Positions 10,904 through 23,500 of a DNA stretch of 64,000 nucleotides are shown here, piece by piece. The position numbers were made by a program, and so were the translations under genes. The stretch covers positions 14,165,811 through 14,229,810 of the forward strand of contig CM040085.1 of assembly GCA_022496805.1 (NCBI GenBank), written 5' to 3'. The stretch's first letter is position 1. Every line of letters begins with the position of its first letter. The notes beneath the pieces were generated by a model that worked only from the letters and a program-made list of their open reading frames with translations, ran no database searches and was not told the DNA's origin. This stretch comes from Pohlia nutans. Its lineage: Eukaryota; Streptophyta; Bryopsida; Bryales; Mniaceae.

Positions 10904-12025
10904 ACCTTTTTAACGTCCCAATTCAACACTGATTTCGAATATGTGTTATAAAATGTTTGATGAATAAAAAAAATGGATTTGATGTACAAAGCTAAGCTGT
11001 AAATGTCAATGTGAAGATCACATCTATATAGTTGGATTTATCATTTTTTATTAATAAATTGTAAATAAAATTTCAAGCTTTTCTTTTTGAATTCAATTTA
11101 AAATCCCAAATTAACCATATTTTTATTTTTTTTCGTAATGAATTTGGAATAACATGCACTACAAGATGGTATGATTTCCATTATTTGATTCTACTTATCT
11201 TGGAAAATCATGTTTAACCCCTAAAGGACCACGAGGCCACCACGTGGCTTCTGGAACTAGAAAGTGAGGAATTTCGAGTTGTTGGACCGTGAATTGTAAA
11301 GTGAGCAACAAAGAGACCCTAGTTCTTTTTTAGAGCTGAACCCGTGGGTACTTCTCGATCGAAATTTCATGAAGTGTGCGATTTTTGGTGATTTTTTTGA
11401 GCTGCAAGGAGGTTATTTGGGCCTCACTTGAGACCCTCATATCTTTCTCCTCACACCTCCAAATTTTTTGAAATTTTTTGCACATGTTCACAATGATGAT
11501 CATTATGCACGGTAGAAATTTCAGAATTTTTGGAGCACTTTTGATCAATCCGATTTCAGCATATGTACAAAATACCCTGAACAAGTTCCATCAATCTTCT
11601 CAACGGTGGCATTTTCTCAAAAATTGTGCGATTTTGTTGATCCTTTTTCAATACAAAAGCTATGTAAGTCTTCTTTAATTTCAACGGTGCCGATCGTCAA
11701 AATTAACCCACACCAATGAGGAATTGAGCTTGTTTATAAGAGCTAGTCAAGAAAACAAGAGCTAAGCTAAAAAACCCCCCAGTCCTTTAGGGGTTAAGGT
11801 CTCACTTTTTGAACTAAGAATGAAACTTGACATAAACCAATTATGTTGTTTAAAAAAAAAAAGTCACAATATCTTATTTTGAAGATCCATACTGTACAAA
11901 TGATAGTCAACTAGCACAAGAACTAAGAGGAATTTGGATGGATGAAAAACTGTACATGATGTAGTCAAGAGCAAGGTTACAATCTTGTTCGTCGTCCATT
12001 ATATGGACGCAGGCGCATCAAAGGG
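10904..12025. mobile_element. piggyBac-like MITE, family D copy 1, interrupted by a family-B copy
   Basis: It is the reverse complement of the copy at 30083-30611. The right end reads AAAGGG before TTAA (12026-12029). A perfect palindrome CGTCCA-TTATA-TGGACG lies at 11993-12009, 16 bp inside. Removing 11218-11793 and one TTAA leaves 542 bp, matching copy 2 (529 bp). Confidence 0.9.
11218..11793. mobile_element. piggyBac-like MITE, family B copy 1 (576 bp), nested
   Basis: Flanked by TTAA at 11214-11217 and 11794-11797; ends are CCCCTAAAGGACC and GTCCTTTAGGGG. The palindrome AGGCCA-CCACG-TGGCTT (5 of 6) is at 11234-11250, 16 bp inside. The uninterrupted family-D copy has a single TTAA at the same point (30296-30299), showing a precise TTAA insertion. 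Family-B copy 2 is at 58591-59150. Confidence 0.95.
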
Positions 12026-12029
12026 TTAA

Positions 12030-12541
12030 AGTGAGAGTGATGAAGCTACAGTGATGAACAAAATTGAGTATTGATTTGAAACTTTTCCATTCAAACAACC
12101 ATACTATGAGCATCAATGGTCAAAGTCCAAAAGTGGATATGTAAAAATTGTAGTATGCGACATATAACACATTACTATGGAAGTTTGAAGAAAAACTCAA
12201 TTGTGATTTGAAAGAAAATGAATTTCAAAGTTAGCCATGTCTAAAACTTGGTTTTGTGCGCTCTAATTCAGAATTACTTTAAATTTTGTCAATTTTTCTT
12301 AGAGCTTCAAAAAAAACTTTTTGTGCCTTGGCATGTTGGTATACATCATTTTAGATTGTTGTACACAAAAATTGAAGGAAGTTGACATTTCTAGAATTTA
12401 AAATATTTGCAATTCGACAAACATGCAAATGATGTTAGTTCTCACGATATTTGAATATTTTGTTGGAATTGAGAACATGGGACTACATTGGCCATTGTAT
12501 AGAGAGCATAGGTTGCAACATGAACCATTGTTTCATCTTAA
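12030..12541. other. Spacer between elements, possibly part of a decayed MITE
   Basis: AT-rich, no gene. It may be one half of an element that continues at 12916-13099, which ends AAGGG before TTAA (13100-13103) and contains a GGGGCTTAG motif like family L. The left boundary is not convincing. Confidence 0.3.
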
Positions 12542-12911
12542 CCCTTAAATGTCAAGGTAAGCCCCGCGGGCTTATTTAAAAGAGAATAATCAAGAAAAAA
12601 ATAGATTTTCTTAACCAAATCAAGCGTGGATTGGTGCATTGGAAAGCTACTGAAAAAGCGATCTAGATTGCAAATTTGCGCCTCATTTGAGAGATTGTGG
12701 AATCGTTGGTAAGCAATCAAAGTTATGAAATTGAATAAGTTTTTGAGGTTGGGGCAGCTGAGATGCCGCAGTGCCGCAGTGCTACAGTGCTGGCTAGCAG
12801 TGTCCCGCAGAGCCGTTTTTGCATTTTATTTATTTATTTATTTAATTTTTCCCTCCAAAAATTTAGATGCCTTCCGGGCTGCCCCGCCCAGGCCCTCTTG
12901 ACGTTTAAGGG
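12542..12911. mobile_element. piggyBac-like MITE, family L copy 1 (370 bp)
   Basis: TTAA at 12538-12541 and 12912-12915. Ends are CCCTTAAATGTCAA and TTGACGTTTAAGGG. A perfect palindrome TAAGCC-CCGCG-GGCTTA lies at 12558-12574, 16 bp inside the left end. A tandem GTGCCGCAGTGC/TACAGTGC tract lies at about 12765-12795. Confidence 0.88.
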
Positions 12912-13173
12912 TTAATGCCCTTGCATTTGAAATATTTGTTGAATAAAAGAATGCGTTCAATTTATATATTAGAGCTCTACGATGCAATTTTTGGTCTAAC
13001 TTTTTCATAGAAAGTCTAGAGTTCATGACGCACATAAGCAAGATTCTTCCAAAACACCAAAAAGCTTGTGGGGCTTAGTATTGCTATGTCCTTGAAGGGT
13101 TAACAACAAAATATTTAGAGTAGACAAAGAAAAACAAAGAAAGCGGTGTAAAATTCTTTGTTTGTCTCTTTAA

Positions 13174-13560
13174 CCCTTACACGTCAAAAAAGCCCCAGGG
13201 CTTGTTTATGAGAAAATAATTTTCTCAACCAAAATTGAAATAGATTGATGCTTTGGAAAGGTGATGAAAAAGTGAGGCTAAATTTAGCAAATATGCCTAA
13301 ATTAAACAATTGTGGAAAAATTCACAATCAAATGAAGGAATTGGGGGAAGGAGGGAGCTTTGAACGGGCAACAACTATAGAGAGGGACAAAGCATTTATT
13401 TAAACAAAAAAAGCAAAAAACGTTCGCTAGCAGCGTCTACTGGCCAACGCCGACGGCAAGCTGATAGTAATTTTTTGTTTTCTTTTGTAGTAGCAACTAC
13501 TGTAGACATTTTGGAGATGCTCTTTGGGCTACCCTCCAAGGACCTCTTGACGTTTAAGGG
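13174..13560. mobile_element. piggyBac-like MITE, family L copy 2 (387 bp)
   Basis: TTAA at 13170-13173 and 13561-13564; ends are CCCTTACACGTCAA and TTGACGTTTAAGGG. AAGCCC-CA-GGGCTT (spacer shortened) lies at 13190-13203, 16 bp inside. It shares its right TTAA with the adjoining family-G copy 3. Confidence 0.86.
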
Positions 13561-13564
13561 TTAA

Positions 13565-14137
13565 CCCCTAGACGTCTTCACTCCTCTCAAAATTGGGCAC
13601 TTTTGCAAAGATGCATTATAAAATGCAATTAAGAGGGATATTTTGAACTTGGTGTATGAATATAAGTTGTACATTATGAATTTTAGATTCTATCCATATG
13701 GTTTGATTTGTGATTGTTATCACCAATATTTTGCATAAAATGTGAAACTTAAAATTCAAAATTATTTTGTAATTCAATTGCGAATAAGATATTGACAATT
13801 TGTGGATGAATCTTGTTGTGATGGGTTGAAATGTAATACTCTAAGTGTAGTGATTTTTGGAGATTTTTTTGGCTACTTAATTTTATAACTTAAATTTTTC
13901 AAAAGCACTTTTGAACTAAGACCAATCTTCGAAATTTTTGGTGAAACACTGCATAATGAAATGAAGCATAAAAAATTCACAAATCATCCCCTTTCTATTT
14001 GGTTCACACATGCATGAAGTTAACTTTCCATAAAATCTATAGTAAAAATTATACACTGCAAAAAGTGCATAACGGATGAGAAAACGAAGTTTGATTCTAT
14101 GCATCATCCCAAAATCAGACGCTTGGGCAGTTAGAGA
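13565..14137. mobile_element. piggyBac-like MITE, family G copy 3 (573 bp)
   Basis: The left TTAA (13561-13564) is shared with family L copy 2; the right TTAA is 14138-14141. It starts CCCCTAGACGTC, and the right end is eroded (GTTAGAGA). The interior matches the other G copies over its whole length. The palindrome position 14105-14121 is degenerate. Confidence 0.85.
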
Positions 14138-14141
14138 TTAA

Positions 14142-15316
14142 TTGTCTCTAATACAATGACTCATTTCCATATTTCTTTTTAATACAATTACCACTTGAAA
14201 CAAATTTGTACTCCCTTTGATCCATAAACTTGGGGAGGTCACTTCCAAATATTACGTAACAACGTGCAAACAAAGACATGGTCCAAATGTATCTTTGAAG
14301 GTAAATTTTATAAGTAAATTACATGAATATGGGATGCCCAAAATTGATTACAAGAATAAAAATGAGAACATTCTCAAAATATTACTAATTATAGTAAATA
14401 TTATTTTTATTTCTTAGGGTACTTTTAAATACCCTTTATTCACGCGCGATACTCAAAAATACAAAGAGTAACCTCCCCAAACGCATAAGTAGTTTTCATG
14501 GTCTTTTTATGGGACAGAGGGAATACAAAGTGAGATATAACTTTAGGATCACGTAGTGTGAAAAAAAAAGTATCCTTATGGCACATAGGGTTATATTGTA
14601 CAAGGATGGGATTGTGAACTACATAAGGTAGGTATGCCGAATTCTGCGCGGGTCCCATTGTCGACCCCTACATTTCGGGGCTGGGTCCTTAAAACCGCCC
14701 AGCCAAGTTTGAAAAAGCACCCAAGAAGCACTCTAAAAATTGCTCTTTTATTGGTCCAATTCGCAACAGTAAGTTCACGATTTTGAGAATCCAACTTGTG
14801 GATAAAGCACGAACCCTATGCGCGAGTAATGGCCAATCTACGCTTTTAGACTTAGGAATTCACAAAAAAGTGTAGACATATTCAAAAAATGTGTTTTTTT
14901 TTGAGATGCCTTCTCACGAGCTTTGCGGAGCATCCAAAAATAATAAACTTTTTCTTTCACAGACCTAACCATGCAAACCTGAGATTTGGACGGAAATATG
15001 AACATCTACCTTACTACAGTCAAGAATGTTATTATACAGTGAACGACCGGAATTAATTAATGTACGCACTAAGTGACAAGGAGAAGTCTTTTGCATAATG
15101 TCGGTCATGCAAATGGTGATTTTTTTCTGTGGTCAAAGGCACCCATACATCACCTCATCAATTTGGTGTGTCTGCCATGAAGCCCATGGCTGCCCTCAGT
15201 GGCCTGTCTGTCTGCACAATTAATAAAGCCACTTAACAACTCTGTATATATTGGTGACCTAATTCATGGCTGGATCAATCCCTGCCTTTGACTGCAGTCA
15301 GTGCAGTAAGCTTAAC
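14142..15316. other. Spacer, no gene recognised
   Basis: Mixed composition; open frames at 14440-14794 (-) overlap in different frames and match nothing I know. No clear transposon boundaries. Confidence 0.4.
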
Positions 15317-15319
15317 TTA

Positions 15320-15676
15320 GGGTCGCTTCACACTATGGCTGTCCAAGTCGAAGAGGCCATGGGATTGAGTGGCTAAACTTTGTTGAGAGTCCAAAGAAAT
15401 GGGCTGAAAATAGGCAATAATATATAGTTTTGATTTTTTATGAAAAAAATCGACAACCCATCTTGACCATAGTTTGAGTTTACATTCTTGTCCGACCCAA
15501 ACTTCCTTCAAGAGTCCGTCGCCTTGATCGAAAAGTGTTTGGCATTTTGGAGGGCGACGGCCTTCGGACTTTGGCCTGTAATGTGAAGGGTCGAGAGGCC
15601 GAATTCTTGGTTTCTTGCAATTTGATTGATGGAAATCGACGGCCTCTTGACCTTCGGCCATAGTGCGAAGCGGCCC
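15320..15676. mobile_element. PIF/Harbinger-like MITE (357 bp)
   Basis: Ends GGGTCGCTTCACACTATGGC and GCCATAGTGCGAAGCGGCCC are an imperfect inverted pair. Flanks are TTA (15317-15319) and TTG, a one-base-diverged 3-bp duplication. The 131-aa open frame on the - strand inside it is GC-rich chance coding. Confidence 0.72.
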
Positions 15677-16532
15677 TTGGTTGCAAATTCCAGCCACTGT
15701 CATCCGTGTCAAGAGAATTCTAAAAAAATAAAATTATAGTTAAATAATTTCCTGCAATTTCCAATTTTCAAAATTTTCTATGAAATCAATGCACAAATTA
15801 ACATAACATTTAGTAGTATGCACTATCTTTGCCTTGGCTCTACAGTAGATGGTGTGGAATATTTCAAAACCAACACTAGTTCATCAGTAAGTAAGTGGAC
15901 AGGTGGAGGCTCAAAGTGATGAGGAGAGTGCATGAAGGAAAGGCTTCATAACATGAAGTGGAAGAGTCGAAGTGGGTGCCATTTTAATACTCATTTTTTC
16001 TGCAGTGGTCTGTTTTTAAAACGCCCAAGAACAGAAGAACTGTTGCAAATTGGTGATCCCTAGGTGCATGACAGACAGCACTGTGGTTTATCAGATAGTG
16101 TTTTTTTTTGTGTGTTTGTCTCATTACAAATGCTTGTTTAATTAGGGATCCAATGTGTCCTTAGGGACAATTTGGAAAGTGAAAAGTGAAAACTGCTTGC
16201 TAGGATGATTTATATATATTTTTAGAGTTAACTCGTCTTTTTGAAACAGGATTGCGGATTGATATTTTGGAACTGCATGTACCTATGCTCTTTTCTATGC
16301 TCTTTTTCTGCTATGAAGTTTGACTTGAGGATTAAGTGGCACAAATAGTCACATGGTATAATAAGGGTGGTTTATCTTAGTTGTAAAATTAATAGATCAA
16401 AATTGAGACTTTGTAACATTCACTAGCTAGTGCTACTTTTGCCTTGTTCGCGAGGAGAATGATAGGCATATTCTCCATCATCATCCATGTCCCATTAGTA
16501 AGTTCTATTGTTTTCTCTTGACAGGTGGAAAC
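15677..16532. other. Spacer, no gene recognised
   Basis: AT-rich. The last part (16440-16500) resembles 6770-6815, so it is at least partly repetitive. Nothing else assigned. Confidence 0.4.
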
Positions 16533-16536
16533 TTAA

Positions 16537-17105
16537 CCCCTAAATGCCTAGAGCCCTCTCCAAATTTGACAGTTTTGCAAAGATGCATTATAAAATGCAA
16601 CTTAGAGGGATATTTTGAACTTGATATATGAATAAAATTTGTACATTATGAATTTTAGATTCTATCCATACGGTTAGATCTATGATTGCTATTACCAATA
16701 ATTTCGTATAAAATTTGAAACGTGAAATTCAAAATTATTTTGTAATTCAATTACGAATAAGATATTGACAATCTACGGATGAAATTTGTTGTGATTGGTT
16801 GAAATGTAATACTCTAAGTGTAGTGATTTTTGGAGATTTTTTGGTGGCTTAATTTTATGAGTTGACTTTCTTTAGAGCACTTTTACACTGAAATCTTCAT
16901 TATTTTGGGTGAATCACTACAACATGAAATGAGGCATAAAAATTTCACAAATCATCCCCTTTCTAATCGGATCACATATGCATGAAGCTAACTTCCCATA
17001 GAATCTACAGTAAAAATTCCACACTGGTAAAAGTGCATGACGGATGAGAAATTATGGATGAAATCTGTACATCGTCCAAAAAATGGACGCTTAGGCAGTT
17101 AGGGG
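16537..17105. mobile_element. piggyBac-like MITE, family G copy 4 (569 bp)
   Basis: TTAA at 16533-16536 and 17106-17109. Ends are CCCCTAAATGCCTAG and GGCAGTTAGGGG. A perfect palindrome CGTCCA-AAAAA-TGGACG lies at 17073-17089, 16 bp inside the right end. This is the best preserved G copy. Confidence 0.93.
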
Positions 17106-17203
17106 TTAAATGACCCGCATGTGTGCATAGTAGCAACAAGGAGGGAGGTGGAGAACCTAGTTGTCTGCGGTGGAGAACCCGAACAAGTTGCTCAACTATT
17201 TAA

Positions 17204-17766
17204 CCCCTGACTGCCCAACCATACATATTTTGCATGATGTACAGAAGCAAATTTGATTTCTCATTCATCGTGCACTTTTTGCAGTGTTAATTTTCAGCTG
17301 TATTTTTTATGGGAAGTTAGCTTCATGCATGTGTGATCCAATAAGAAAGGGGATGATTTGTGAAAATTTTATGCCTCATTTCACGTTGCAATGTTTCACC
17401 AATTTTTTTGAAGATTTTAATCTAAAGTGCTCTTGAAAAAGTCAACTCATGAAATTAAGCAACCAAAAATCTCCAAAAATCACTACACTTAGAGTATTAC
17501 ATTTCAACTCATCACAATGAATTTCATCAAATTGTGAACATCTTATTCATAATCAAATTACAAAGAATTTTGAATTTTAAGTTTCGAATTTTATAGAAAA
17601 ATATTGGTGATAGCAATAGCAAATCCAACCGTATGGATAGAATCTAGAATTCAGTATGTACAACTTTTATTCATACATCAAGTTCAAAATATATCCCTCT
17701 TAGTTGCATTTTATAATGCATCTTTGCAAAATTGCCCAATTTGGACAAGGTGAGGACATTTAGGAG
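17204..17766. mobile_element. piggyBac-like MITE, family G copy 5 (inverted, 563 bp)
   Basis: TTAA at 17200-17203 and 17767-17770. Ends are CCCCTGACTGCC and ACATTTAGGAG. The palindrome CATACA-TATTT-TGCATG (5 of 6) lies at 17220-17236, 16 bp inside the left end. It faces copy 4 head-on 94 bp away, forming a large inverted pair. Confidence 0.9.
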
Positions 17767-18004
17767 TTAAACATCCACCTCACCTTCCTACGTGCCCAAT
17801 CTAACTTTTGCCTCCCACAACCTCCTTCATGGTGACCCTAGTCAAAACATTTGACACAAGGGGTGTGAACATGTGGCAACCCAACAAACACTTTCCCAAC
17901 CTTATATGTTGTATTGTACATTCATCCTTTTCATGCATGAAGACCCTAGTTTCACAATGAAGACTCCAAATCGTGCATGGATGGAAAGGCAATCCACACA
18001 CTAG

Positions 18005-18314
18005 CTACACTGAATGGCGTATTTAGTGTCCGGGACACTATTTCTCAAATCCAGACACTATTTAGTTTTAGGGAGATATAGTGTCATGATAAGAGAAAAT
18101 GAATGTAGTGTTCCAATGACATATGACAACTTTATAATAAATATGGCATGTTGCCTCATGTCATTCTCATAACTTGGAAAGAACAATGAAAGTGGAAATG
18201 ACAAGTGGCAAACTCCAATGTAGTGTCAAGGGACACTGTTTCTCTTCACCTTTGAATGAATTGTGGTCAATGACATCAATTATCTCCAGACATTAAATAC
18301 GCCATTTAGTGTAG
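18005..18314. mobile_element. TIR MITE (about 310 bp), superfamily unassigned
   Basis: CTACACTGAATGGCGTATTT at the left is mirrored by AAATACGCCATTTAGTGTAG at the right, an inverted repeat with one mismatch in 20. The subterminal GTGTC/GACAC words repeat inside. The target duplication is not clear. Confidence 0.75.
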
Positions 18315-19135
18315 TGAATTTTATGTTTCCCAATTGCATTTTAAAATCTCCACAAAAATAATTTTAAAGAAATGATGTTTGAATTTGATGAATTTGGGGA
18401 CCAATACTTGAAAAACAATGAAAAAATACCGGTATTTAAATATTCTTAGTACTTTTTGTGAAGTCTGAAATGTCTCAATTTATAAATTTTTGAATAATCT
18501 AAAAATTTAAGAATTGGCATTTCGTGCAATTTGAAATGCAAAATTAAACTTTTGTTTTTGACACAAATGAAACGGAATTTCATTGCACAGAGAACCTTAA
18601 ACTACCTAAGTGATAGCCGGAGATGGGCTCCCTTTAGGAGTGCTGAATAGCACCAAAGAGGGCGGCAGTTCGATTTTGGTCGAATGCACGTCATGAGGAC
18701 TAATACTTCCATACTTGATAGGACCCCGAGCATGACGGGGATTGTTCCCGGGCCTCATGTTACAATGGGGCGTTGCTCTTAGTTAGAAATAATTAGGAAC
18801 TTTGGGTCTTTGAAAAAAATCACCCACGGGGGAGCACTGGAAACATGCTGTCTTCGTTCACACTCTGATGTTTGTAATCTGTTGTTGTGCTCCATAAATA
18901 AAACATCCATTTGTTTCAAAATAAAAAATGAAAAATAAAAAACTGACCTAAAGGGTACGGTATTTGTGCGATGTACAATACTGTAAATAAATTGTGTGGC
19001 TTTATCAGTGTCCAAAGTCAAAAGGTCAGCAGCATTACAAATAAGTTAACACAAGTCTACAGGCTTTTTATGAATCTCTGACAATTATTCCTTGTGCAAG
19101 CGCGGTACACTGGAGCACCATAGGTTTTGTAGAAC
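18315..19135. other. Spacer, no gene recognised
   Basis: AT-rich apart from a GC-richer stretch at about 18610-18780. No transposon ends or gene could be supported. Confidence 0.4.
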
Positions 19136-19138
19136 TTA

Positions 19139-19438
19139 GGCTCACTTTATACTTGGGGCCGGATTGAGGGCCTGCCCAAACTCTTTAAATTTGAACCAAT
19201 TTCAACCAATAGGAACGCTCGATTCTTTCAAATCCAGCCCAAGGGCTTTATACTTGGGCCGGGCCGGAAGGAGCAATTTTTCCTATGTGGCGTCCTATGT
19301 GGCATGATTTTGGCGCCAAATCTTTGGGCCAGTTTGATGAAATCGGGACAAGGTTTGCCATAGCCCGAACTCCAAACTTAGGCCGGATTGAATCGGGCCA
19401 GCCTTCTATCCAGCCCCAGCCTGTGTATAAAGTGGGCC
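19139..19438. mobile_element. PIF/Harbinger-like MITE (300 bp)
   Basis: TTA on both sides (19136-19138, 19439-19441). Ends are GGCTCACTTTATAC and GTATAAAGTGGGCC. A second internal TTTATACTTGGGCC block suggests a rearranged or nested end. It is GC-richer than its surroundings. Confidence 0.82.
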
Positions 19439-19545
19439 TTAGTTGTATGAATGGATGGACAAACATTGCACATGTTCAGGCAATTTCATTTTAAAATGGT
19501 TTTAGGCACCTCAATTCACTCATATAGGTTATGTATATTACATTC

Positions 19546-19823
19546 CCCCTACTCTAGATCTCTCAGACGTTAATGCAAGCACTATTCACCCATGGGCCCC
19601 ATTTTCTGCAATTTCTATTTTAGGCATCCTAGGGTCTTTTTTTGGCAAATGCTTTTGCAAATTTGGGACCTACAGCTAGAAATTAGTCTATTAGGACTCT
19701 CTCGGGAATTTTAAACCCTTGGAAGAGAGGGTTAATTTTTTTAAGTGGGCCCCTACATGCACAAAATAGGGGGCAGGTTTTGTCCTCTTGCATTAACGTC
19801 AAGGGGGGGATTTAGAGTCGGGG
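19546..19823. mobile_element. Mutator-like MITE, second copy (about 278 bp)
   Basis: Homologous throughout to 2493-2772 (shared GGCCCCATTTTCTG, CTCGGGAATTTTAAAC, CCCCTACATGCACAAAA). Ends are CCCCTACTCTAGATC and GATTTAGAGTCGGGG. The flanks TTACATTC and TTACTTTT look like an eroded target duplication. Confidence 0.82.
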
Positions 19824-20309
19824 TTACTTTTTGGTAAAATATAATTTTGGTAGGAATTTGGTCCTTTTAAACTGGTCCCTGATGACTCAATTCTTTTTTT
19901 AACCCTTTATAGTCACTCAACCACATTGTGGTCACTGAAGTATGTTTTTGCAACTTACTGTAAGATTTACTCCGATCCAAGCATCAATGTTTGAAGTTTA
20001 GATGTGGGGATTCATCTCATGCACACATTTCAAATAAAAAAAATTGTTTTGGAGTTATGAAGCTATCAAAGCACCTATTTACAAAACACCAAAATATTTC
20101 AAATACCTCAAAATATAGGAAGTACTTACAAAATACAACACATGTACTATGCGGTATTTCTTGTGTTTGGAATTGTTATCTTCTTTTATTTTTGGGATTG
20201 TGTTCTCTCGTTCATATTCCATTAGTGTATGTATTCCAATCTTCATCAATGTACCAACTCCTTTCATATTTATACGTCATTAACTTTTTGCTAATAACTT
20301 ATTCAACTA

Positions 20310-20548
20310 CAGATTGCCAATATCTTATTCGTAATCCAATTACAAAAGAATTTTGAATTTTAAGTTTCAAATTTTATACAAAAATATTGGTGACATTAAT
20401 CATAGATTTAATCGTATGGATAGAATTAAAAAAATTATAATGTACAACATTTATTCATATATCAAGTTCAAAATATCCCTCTTAGTTACATTTTATAAGA
20501 CATCTTTGAAATTCTCAAAATTTGGAGAGGGGTGAGGACATTTAGGGG
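20310..20548. mobile_element. Truncated piggyBac-like MITE, family G copy 6
   Basis: Matches the right part of the inverted G copies (AATATTGGTGA, TTCAAAATATCCCTCTTA, then GTGAGGACATTTAGGGG at the end). The left portion is missing, and two extra bases separate GGGG from TTAA. Confidence 0.75.
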
Positions 20549-20552
20549 TGTT

Positions 20553-23500
20553 AAGGACCAAATTCCTACCACTACCTATTCCTTTTTTTTAATATGAAAT
20601 TTAATTACTTCGAATAAATTTGTTGTTTGTTAGTTTACCATAGACATGGAAGATAGTCCTATTTTATGTCACGTGCTAATTTCAACATAAATCAATTAGT
20701 GGTTGTCAAAAGTGTCACATGTCATCTACTAATTGGTTTTGGGTGCTTTAGACCTCTTCAAATCTTATGTGGAAATTCTGAATTTGTTTTTACAATATAT
20801 TAGTTTTTTCAAATGTTTTTGTTTGGGAAATTATATTCAACAATTAAGAAAAAAGTGATAAATAGTTTTATTTATTATTATTATTATCATTAATTAAATT
20901 TTCATTATGACTAGATACTTTTACCAAAATCCACCAAAAACAAATCAATGTTTGGAAAAATTTCAAAACAATAAAAACATAAGCAACTTTGATTTCTTTC
21001 TTTTGTTGACCAACATGAATAAAGAAGTTGTGTTTGAATAAAACACCATGTGTTTTGCTTTAATATACTTTTATGTGTTCACTCTAAATAGTTATAAGGT
21101 ATGGAAGTGCTTGGTGGTCTTTCATTATTAGGTGTACAAGAGCTTGGTGGCCTTCAGACTCATGCACAACTAGTTTAGCCATTAAAGAGAACTACAATAC
21201 ATTTTTGCAAAAGATGAAACAAAAATTAATTAATTCAATTTTTTTCTCTACTTACCTTATATTTCACTTTTTGAAATAAACATCAAAAAAGTTATGGATT
21301 ATAGAACATGAAAAAATGCCAAGTGCTTTAGGGTGTAGAAAACAAAGTGAATTGTGTGGACTTTTTCAGCAGAACCGAGTGCCGGTGCATTATTATTACT
21401 GTTACGAGGATGGGCGTAAATGTGGTAATGAGAACCCACTTTAAATTTCTGGCACATGGAATCACATACGAACTTACAGTGTACTATAAACTCGAACACA
21501 TACTCATGTCACTGTAATTAAAGGTGAATAAGACTTACAACCAGACACGTCTTAAATACAAAAAAAAGGTTTTCAGGTTGCCTAGTACTTTGTTTGAATT
21601 TGATTGTTTGATTCATCTTCTGCTCACATAATGAGGGTCAGGTTTGACAGCCTGGTATTCAAAGTGAATTTCCACGTCATATTTTTGAGAGGTCCACGTC
21701 ACCTATGGCAATCACAAGATGACATGAGGCAATATCGGACGATGATAATTAATTTATGTCAAAACTTACCATGCCGAAATTAAGTACAGTACTCCTACTT
21801 CTGCAAGAGCCATGAATTCATTACTCTATGTGACTCCATTGGGGAAGGCAACCCACAAGACTTTATGAACCCAAATTTCGGTGACCTGAAATTATATAAA
21901 TTCTAAGAAATTACAAAGTAATGATCTACATGGGGATCATTACTATATATTGTAACCCACTAGCACCTTCGGCACCTTTCTGCCAAATATTGAATTCTTT
22001 CTTAAAATAGATTTTTGGCAAAACAAATATTCTTATAAAAAATCCTTTCCCGAAATTTTTGGCATCTATTTTTAAATGATTTTCTGCTGAAGGTGCTACA
22101 TGACTACGGTATAGGATTTTTATGTACTCACGTAGCAGGTTTGTACACACTCGAGGAGAGTAGTCTTGCACCAATGACTCTTTGTCCGATGGACATTGAC
22201 TCATAGTGAAGACGAACATACACTTTACTCATGCCGGCCTCGAAAGAGGACCAAAGTTCTATCTATCTACGCACTCTTGCAAATAATAATTATTTTTGGA
22301 AGACTTTATTTAATTAGGTAATAAATTTTGCAAATATTTTTCAAGATTTTTCACCATACATTTATTTTTTGAATAAATGATTTTGCAAAATTCTTGTGAT
22401 TTATTTTTTATAATTAATTTTGTATGAACCTATTATGTGGGTAAGGTTTACTCTTTATATGTGTACTTTTTACATGTACATAACATACACTTAAATGTCC
22501 TTTATTTTTGTGGTTGTTTAGGACACCCTCTAATTTCAATGGTTAACCGAGTTTGAATCTTTACTGTTTGCATTTAAAAAACCATGCCATGAATATGAAT
22601 GAATAGAAAATAAAATTGTAAAGACAAAAATGTAGGTTTATTCCATCTATTGTATAATTATATGAAATTTGAAACGACCCTTGCTCAAGAACCGTGAAGC
22701 CTGAATTTTTACGTAAAGTCAAGATCTTTTATTATGACAATGTACACCATGTGAACAATAATTATTATGACAATGTACACCATTAACACTAAAAAGTCAT
22801 GTATTTAAGTTCTAATGTGGTTACGCCCTCCGTTGTCCTATTAGGTACTTAATCCAAAATTTCAAATTAAAATATTAAGAAAAGGTTACTAAAAAGTAAA
22901 GCTTTTAAAATAGTTGTCTAAATCAAATTTCAAAAGCAAATATGATGAATTGAATCATGTTCAATATGAATATAAATAATATATTATTTGAGTTCATTGT
23001 GCATTTGAAGGCTCCGAAGAAAAAAATCTTGAAAAAATAAATATTTAATGCAATTTCAACTTGTTTTATGTTTACTTTTCAATTTGGTCGGAGCTACTTT
23101 TCCAATTTTAACCAATTTAACCTTACTACAATACACAAATACTTATTGGAGATGAATTTTACAATTTTTTTTGTTAGACTTTGTTAAACATTGTATCTTT
23201 TATTTTGTCAGCAAAAAGAATTTCACAATTTCTTTTTAATGAATTTTTAGACCTTTCATTGTTGTTTCTTCACAGGGATCTCAAGTGGTTCAGTTTACTA
23301 TACTTTCACTCTTCAATAGAATCGCGTTTGTGGTAGGAGCAAATTCTGCTTAGAACATCTCAAACTCTTTGCCTGCGGGAGGATTTGAGAGAGAAATTCA
23401 AATTTTTGCAGACTAGAGCAAGCAAGTTGTAGAGAGGATGAAGCTTTCAAGAGCCATCTCTTCCATGTCCCGCATGAAACAAGGAGTAGGGAATTAAATG

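Noticed and set aside
15317..15712. 131-residue frame on the - strand
   Set aside because: It coincides with a PIF/Harbinger-like MITE and follows its GC-rich inverted ends, so it is not a gene.
18600..18780. GC-richer block with AGTTCGATTTTGG word, possible pol III element
   Set aside because: It cannot be folded into a tRNA by eye, no A box, and no second copy in the window.
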